This document shows, one piece after another, positions 58,341-64,000 of a DNA stretch of 64,000 nucleotides. Each line of letters begins with the position of its first letter. The first letter of the stretch is position 1. Source of the DNA: Nyssa sinensis. Taxonomy: Eukaryota; Streptophyta; Magnoliopsida; Cornales; Nyssaceae. Under the pieces are notes generated by a model. That model had not been told where the DNA came from and ran no database searches. It saw nothing but the letters and a program-made list of their open reading frames with translations. The stretch spans positions 7,997,892 to 8,061,891 of the forward strand of contig CM018036.1 in assembly GCA_008638375.1 (NCBI GenBank). Direction: 5' to 3'. Made by a program: the position numbers and the translations under genes.

Positions 58341-61300
58341 ATGGGTTTGAACAGATCTTTATGGCTGATTTTGCACTGTTGGGTTTTTGTAGTTTTGTGT
58401 TTGAAAGCTCGCTGTGATAGTTCAGAAGTCTCTTTGAAGTTCTTGAAGACCCCTCGTACATTCTCAAATCTGAATTCAGCTACATTTGCTTTTAAAGTTT
58501 TGACGGGTGCTAATGGGGACACTTGCGCAAATTGTACCACCAATTGTAAGGTTAGTTAATGCTGCAACTGTGTGTGTGAATGCTTAATTGATTTGATTTG
58601 TGGGTCTTTCTTGCGTTTGTGTGGATGTGATTATTGATTTATATGTTAATGTGGGTAGTTGGAGTTAGTCCTATTTGATGCCATGGAGCTTTGGGGATCT
58701 CTACTTTATAATTCTGTACTCTGAACAAGTCACCAGCATATCTATTTTTAATTTCAGATGTAAGAGGTTTGAGGAATTTATTACGAATCACTTTACAAAA
58801 CCTTGATTTCCCATTTGTTCAAAAAATTTATTGTTGGAGGATGAGGTTCATTTGCTGAAAAACTAGAATTTCCCAGAAGCGATGGACTTGCAATTTCTGG
58901 GAATCCATCCAAATGCCAAGTTGCTTGACTTGAATAATTTCTTGCCTATTTTATTTATTTATTTTTGACATCTTCCTAGCTGGGTAGGCTAAAATTGAAG
59001 AAGGGGCCTCATAGTTTCATTCTGTTGCATTCTTACTTTTTTTTTTTCTATTTTATTTTATATTCATTGATATTGTTATAATATCTATATATTTGTGTGT
59101 ATGTACTGTGCATGCAGCTGGATGATAGCATACCTTCAGATTGTGAAACAGGAGAAGTTTCTTACACAGGGTTGCAGGATGGAAATCATACATTTGAGGT
59201 CTGCACCAATCGGTCGCAAGGAGTTGGCTGCGCCAGTTATAACTGGATTGTTGGTTAAGAAACCATCCTTTATTTTCTATGAGCTCTTCTTGCTAATATT
59301 TTTGACAACTTCTTTGTTTAACAATGTATCATTCAAGTTTATAGAAAGTTTCATCACTTTAAATTCCTTCCACATTCAAAAGAAAACCAAATTTCTGTAA
59401 AACTGTGTACACATGAAATCGTGTCTCCCTCAATGTTCTTTGGCGGAAAATGATTAAATCGGACTATCATATTGGCTTGCTTTCTTTCTTTTCTTTTTTC
59501 CAATCCCCATGAGTTACAATAGGACAAACCAAGGATCAAAATATCGTTTCGATGTATAGTTTCGGTCTGTCCAAAAACGGAAACGTTTCGAAAATATAAT
59601 GGAAACGGAGAAAAAATTGGAAACATAACCTAAAATTTATTTATTTATACAAATAAGCTTATTTATTGAATATTTGTGCATGTTTAAGGCATACACATCA
59701 TATTCATGATAAATGACACTAATTCATAATAAATGACACTAATTCATGATAAATAACATAATAGACATATATTATGTAATATCCACGAATTAAATAATTT
59801 AACGCAAGTTACATATAAAATAAAAAGTAAAACAAATAGCGATTTAAACCTATTATAATTAGTAACTTAGTATTAAAATAGTTGTTTCTCTACACTTTAT
59901 TTTTCCTACTACTTTTCTATTATTTTAGGAAAAACAATAGAAATATCTTCTTGTAATTTTGAGTCTTAATCCTTGAAAAATAAATGGATATTATTTTTTA
60001 CTAACTTCTAGAAATATTGTTGACACAAAAGAAATGTTTCCTCTGATTCGGTATGTTTCCACGGAAACAATTTTGTTTCCATAGAAACATGTGAATTTTG
60101 ATATTCCACTAGTGTTTTGTTTTAGTTCTCTGAGAAACGGAAACGTTTCGGCCATTTCGATGGAAAAGAAACGAAATTTTGATCCTTGGGACAAACTCTA
60201 ACTTCTTCCGACATATGACTGTTAGAGAAAAGACCCTGCCGCCTTTTCTTTTTCCCCTTCTCTTCTTCTCCAATTCTTTTGATTGCCTTTGAATTGAAAT
60301 CATATCACATAAAAACACAATTATACTCTACTTGGAGTTTAATGGTAAGAGGCATCTTAACTTATCAAAAAATAAATAAAATGTTAAGAGGTATGTTATC
60401 ATGCCATTCAAACACCAAGCCTTTGCTTTTAAGTTAGTCTAAAACACACCCTAGTTATACAGAATGTTGGGTTTCCAAAATTATGAAGCATGGGGACACT
60501 GTATATTAATCTCAAATTCGTGTTTCTATAGGGTGGGAGTTTTTCTGGCTTTAAAAATTCTATGGAATTCTTTCTAAATATGGCCGTACTACCTTATCTT
60601 TGCAGACACGGTTCCCCCTACAGCATATGTTACATCTTCAACATCATTTACAAATGCTCCAAATATTTCTGTAAATATTTCATTCAGTGAACCTTGTACT
60701 GGTGGAGGTGGATTTGGGTGTTCGTCGGTGAATACCTGCAACGTGAGTAGCTGTCCAAATGAAATTCAGTAGACATCTCAATAGTTTCTGCATTCTTTGT
60801 TCTGTGCTTGTATATAATAACTTCAAATTTGTTCATAAACTGTTGTTTTATGATAGGTTGGCTTCTTCACTTTTTTATTCCCTTAATTGTTTTAAGTTGA
60901 TAAACAAGGGTAAGTTTAAATTCACATAAGTACGATCAATCATGTTTACGGGACATAAAGATAATGTTGAAGTATCTCCCTGGCCAAATTGCCAAGAGAA
61001 CTTTCTAAAATACTTAGAAATAAATTTAAATGAATCATAATTCATTGAAATCCCTTGTTTCAAGTATGATGTGTACTATCATTAATTCTTTTTTTTCCTA
61101 GTGCACTTCTCTTAATTCATGATAGGTTTCTTCCTTTTCTTTTTTCTTTTAATTATTATTTCTTAATTTCTTGCGATTTTTTCCATTCATACTTATAAAA
61201 AAATGAGAGGATTTTTCCCATTTATAATATTTTCCACAACATCAATCTATCATTGCCAAGGCAATTAAGCATAAAATAATATGGGCAATTATAAGGACAC

Positions 61301-63813
61301 CCCTTGTAGTTTCACTCATTTTTACTTAATCCCTTGTAATTTGAAAGTCGACATACCTTGCTCGGCTTTTTGGCTAAGATCAAGTAGTATCTGTTCTTAT
61401 CAGTTTAATATATGATACGTGGGCCATCAGCTCACATGACATTAAATTAATTTTTTTAGGGGAGAGGCCCATCACAATAGCTTGCTAAGGGGGTTTATGT
61501 GCGTCACCCACGAATTGCACTATAGCACGGGCCTGGCGCACCCACTTCAATGTGTGTAAAATACTGATAAAAAAATTTAAAAGCCGACAAAGACACCCCT
61601 TCATGTGTCAAAAATTAAATTCGGATGATAGATACAAAATACATTTCTAACACATGAAGGGGTATATTTTTTTGACTTTTAAACTAAAGGGCTCAAGAGA
61701 AAATGAGTGAAATTATAGGGAGTGTTTGTGTAATTCTCCCTAAAAAGAACTCGACTTGTATAGGTTCTCTTATAAGTGATGTCTTGCTGACTGAAGAATG
61801 CATCAAATTCTAATGAGTAAATGTCCATCTCTTCACAGATCCTTGTCTATGGTGCTGGCCGAGTTATACCAACTACCTTCAACATTCTTCAGCCAAACCT
61901 CAAATTTTCTCTTATAGTGAGTTTGTCTTCAAACATTCAATTCGGGAGAGTGATTTTGGTGATGGATACAAATTTCTGTACAGACAAAGCTGGAAACAAA
62001 TTTACTAGAACAGAAAACTCAAGTTTTTTTGTGCATTTTGGTGAGTCTGATTATTCATTCTACATGTATAATGTAAGATTATCTCTCTCCTAAAAAACGT
62101 GATAATTCTTGTAAATGACTGTAGTTCTTTTAGTTAAATTGTTGTTTGTGATCTAAACTATTCTCATTTATTTCTACTCAGTTTTGCCCATATTAAAGGA
62201 ATTAGCTATCTACTGCATTGTCTATGTTACTAACTATACATGGGTAATTCACCATGAAATGTTGATGAATGCCTCACTATTTTCACTTTCTGAAAGCTGT
62301 TGGGCGTAGATTTTGATAGAAGAAGATTATTCAAAGAATTTTCGTTTAGAGGAAAAAGAATTTCACATACTTGTCTTAAAGATATAACAATTTTCATTGA
62401 TATCAATTAGTAATTCATCTGATATTTTGGTGGTTGGATCCTACAGATAGAAGAAGTGTGTTTGTCAACCTGAGGACTCATGTTCCTCAAAGGCTTCTTC
62501 AACTTAATGGTGAAACAAGAACCGTGCAAGCAACTAATAATTATAAAAACCTTAAGGTGTATCTGTACTTTTCAGTGCCTGTTCTCAATACATCTGCTGA
62601 AATTTTGAAGTCTCTCCACACAAGTCAGTGCTCTCTTCTTCCAATTAGTGGAAATAGCCTCAGAAATCGCAGATTCGGCTTTCAGGTTGAAGATATATCA
62701 AGCGTGGCCATAGTAACTGTCAGCCTTGATTCGAACTTAACACTGAGCAGACAAGGGACCCCAGTTTCTCCCATTGCACCAGTTACTTTCCTTTATGGTA
62801 CATATTACATCTGGCTGAATACTTTATGAAGAAAGAACCTATCGTATTATTTTGAATGGAATAAAACCAGAACTCCTTTCTTTTCTCCTTTGAAATATAA
62901 TGATGGATGAGAAGTTTGTATATTCCATGCAAATGATATAGTATTGTTTCTGGGGATGCATATTTGAGATTTGGTTGGTTTTTCCTAACATGGAATGGGT
63001 TTTACCTTCAGATTCCCAGAGGCCTGCTGTGAGGTTAAGTACAACATCTAAAATGAGGACAAGAAAAAAAAAAATCCCAATATTGATAAAGTTCATGGAA
63101 CCTGTATTTGGCTTCAACTCTTCCCATATCTCTATCTCTGGAGGACATTTGCAAAGGTAACTGATTTTCTATACAAACATTTGGCATTCAAATAAGCAAA
63201 TATAAATTCCATGTGGATAAAAAAATATGCATGCCTTTTTGTGTATCATCTGTTTATACATGCTGGGAATCCATTAAAATATGTCACTCTTTAGAGCGAG
63301 TTTCAAGTTAGTGAAGGGCAACAGCATTAGAACTAGTTCACTACTTAAATGATTATTTTCCTTTTTATGCACTTGTCTAGCTTTACTGAAGTGAGTAGAA
63401 GTATATATGCTGTGAAGATACAAGCAGATGACCATGTCATATCTGTCAGTGTTCCTGAAAACATAACTGCGGATGTTGCTGGAAACCAAAATATAGCATC
63501 TAATGTTCTTCAAGTGAGGCACTGTAAGGGTTCCATCTATTTTGCTTTTTGACAGGTCACTTATTGTAGGATGTCTGAATCATTTAGGAGCATTCCTTCT
63601 TTAAATTCTTTGGTGATTCCTGATCTGATCAGCTGACAATTTACAGATTCTGTACCTGTAATGTCTTTGGTGCTTTCCACCTTTGCAACCGCTGTTTTTG
63701 TAGTGACATCTTCAGCTGCGGGTCTGCTCACTGTTTCGACTGTGAGCCTTCAATCTGTTGGGGCAATTTCAAGACCTTCTTCTTTGACATCTGATCCTGC
63801 AAGGAATCTATTT
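58341..63813 (+). CDS. Large secreted/membrane protein with Ig-like segments, first eight exons
   Basis: Eight plus-strand exons join in frame with GT-AG borders: 58341-58550, 59118-59253, 60606-60742, 61839-62040, 62447-62797, 63012-63156, 63381-63523 and 63647-63813. Phases agree at each junction. The start MGLNRSLWLILHCWVFVVLC is a hydrophobic signal-like N-terminus (an in-frame ATG at 58314 would add nine residues). The mature part has paired cysteines (CANCTTNC; CETG...FEVCTNRSQGVGC), then repeats with DTVPPTAY, NISFSEPCTGGGGFGCSS, CTDKAGNKF, IPILIKFMEPVFGFNSSHIS and ITADVAGN. Phrases such as 'PPTA', 'F-EP-' and 'D-AGN' recur in bacterial Ig-like/HYR-type beta-sandwich repeats. I know uncharacterised plant proteins of this layout but no function. 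The last exon ends ARNLF before GTAATA. The gene probably continues past the edge. Introns carry a hAT-like MITE (intron 2) and a U2-like retrocopy in a MITE (intron 3). No exon has a stop or frameshift. Confidence 0.82.
59530..60188 (+). mobile_element. hAT-like MITE, copy 3 of 3, in intron 2, TSD GGACAAAC
   Basis: Ends CAAGGATCAAAATATCG and AAATTTTGATCCTTG. The 8-bp direct repeat GGACAAAC is perfect at 59522-59529 and 60189-60196, defining the element and fitting hAT. It lies in the same orientation as 3106-3756. Confidence 0.9.
61283..61740. mobile_element. Inverted-repeat MITE in intron 3 hosting a U2-like insert
   Basis: Left arm GGGCAATTATAAGGACACCC and the reverse complement of the right arm, GGGAGAATTACACAAACACT, share TTTCACTCATTTT and further blocks out to ACCCCTTCATGTGT, about 90 bp per arm. 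The left arm is split by 61354-61575. Without that insert it would be an almost fully foldback element of about 220 bp. Confidence 0.75.
61353..61575 (+). ncRNA. U2 snRNA-like retrocopy (probable pseudogene)
   Basis: From ATACCTTGCTCGGC to GCCTGGCGCACCC (61353-61543) the sequence follows plant U2 snRNA nearly end to end. Landmarks are GGCTAAGATCAAG, the branch-point pairing region GTAGTATCTGTTCTTATCAG, the Sm site AATTTTTTTAGG and the 3' stem-loop text GCACGGGCCTGGCGCACCC. A 2-base deletion before GTAGTA and scattered substitutions (for example TTTGGCTAAG with an extra T, AGCTCACATGAC in the stem) are present. A 32-base tail ending ACTGATAAAAAAA follows. Flanks TTTGAAAGTCGACA (61340-61353) and TTTAAAAGCCGACA (61576-61589) match at 12 of 14. 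The plant snRNA upstream element (USE, TCCCACATCG type) is not seen, so independent transcription is unlikely. It is sense to the host gene. Confidence 0.85.
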
Positions 63814-64000
63814 GTAATACAACTCTCTTTCAACACTTACTAGATCACTGGATTACTTTATCATACCATGATCTCTTGGGATATGACTTCAAATGTTTTT
63901 TTAAGATCAAAACTTAGTATTGACTATGTATTGGTGCCCCTGTTGCCTGTCAATAATGCAGAAAAAAACAGAAAAGAAATTTAGCACCTTCGATTATTGA

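Noticed and set aside
1..64000. CRISPR arrays, operons, bacterial-type systems
   Set aside because: No regularly spaced direct repeats and no prokaryotic gene organisation; this is plant nuclear DNA.
1..64000. tRNA genes
   Set aside because: No A-box/B-box pair with a foldable cloverleaf was seen; TGGTATCAGAGC-type sites are retroelement primer-binding sites.

Overview
This is a window of nuclear DNA from a flowering plant, most likely a eudicot. The evidence is plant-type MORC and PP2A genes with short exons and GT-AG introns, plant L1-type LINEs with a zf-RVT zinc finger, Copia and Gypsy elements, many small inverted-repeat elements, and AT-rich spacers with microsatellites. Only three loci look like host genes. 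The rest is layered, mostly dead mobile DNA. There is one assembly gap of 100 N (52086-52185).

Layout, left to right. 0.56-3.1 kb: LINE remnants on + (one RTE-like, one L1-like). 3.1-3.76 kb: first of three copies of a hAT-like MITE. 4.08-13.44 kb, minus strand: the first eight coding exons of a MORC-family GHKL ATPase, running off the left edge. Its 6.2-kb intron 6 holds two LINE insertions, one of which contains a further MITE. 14-20.1 kb: a MITE, a Gypsy integrase relic, hAT-MITE copy 2 and an L1 relic. 20.5-25.4 kb: a three-level nest, with a Copia LTR/gag interrupted by an L1 LINE, itself interrupted by a deleted Copia on minus. Both inner insertions are framed by target-site duplications (TSDs). 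25.4-27.2 kb: a Copia RT/RNase H fragment between GCG-rich repeats, then a partial LTR. 28.2-28.7 kb: a doubtful first-exon-like stretch. 29.1-33.4 kb: a very degenerate Copia, an LTR-like stretch and an L1 3' end. 34.8-35.5 kb: a MITE. 37.6-39.1 kb, minus: the last five exons of a PP2A B55 regulatory subunit gene, with 5' exons not found. 40.5-52.1 kb: a Tat-lineage Gypsy with two RNase H domains, interrupted by a Mutator-like MITE and by a full-length Copia with 192-bp LTRs and a perfect 5-bp TSD. 52.2-58.3 kb: AT-rich spacer with two copies of one long-TIR MITE. 58.3 kb to the right edge, plus: at least eight exons of a large secreted or membrane protein with Ig-like/beta-sandwich segments.

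The most unusual item is a near-complete U2 snRNA-like sequence in intron 3 of that last gene. It sits inside one arm of an inverted-repeat MITE, has a LINE-like A-rich tail and is flanked by 14-bp imperfect direct repeats. This looks like a LINE-mobilised snRNA retrocopy. Nothing here forms an operon or shared pathway. MORC ATPases are known silencers of transposons in plants, and this one carries two LINEs in a single intron.
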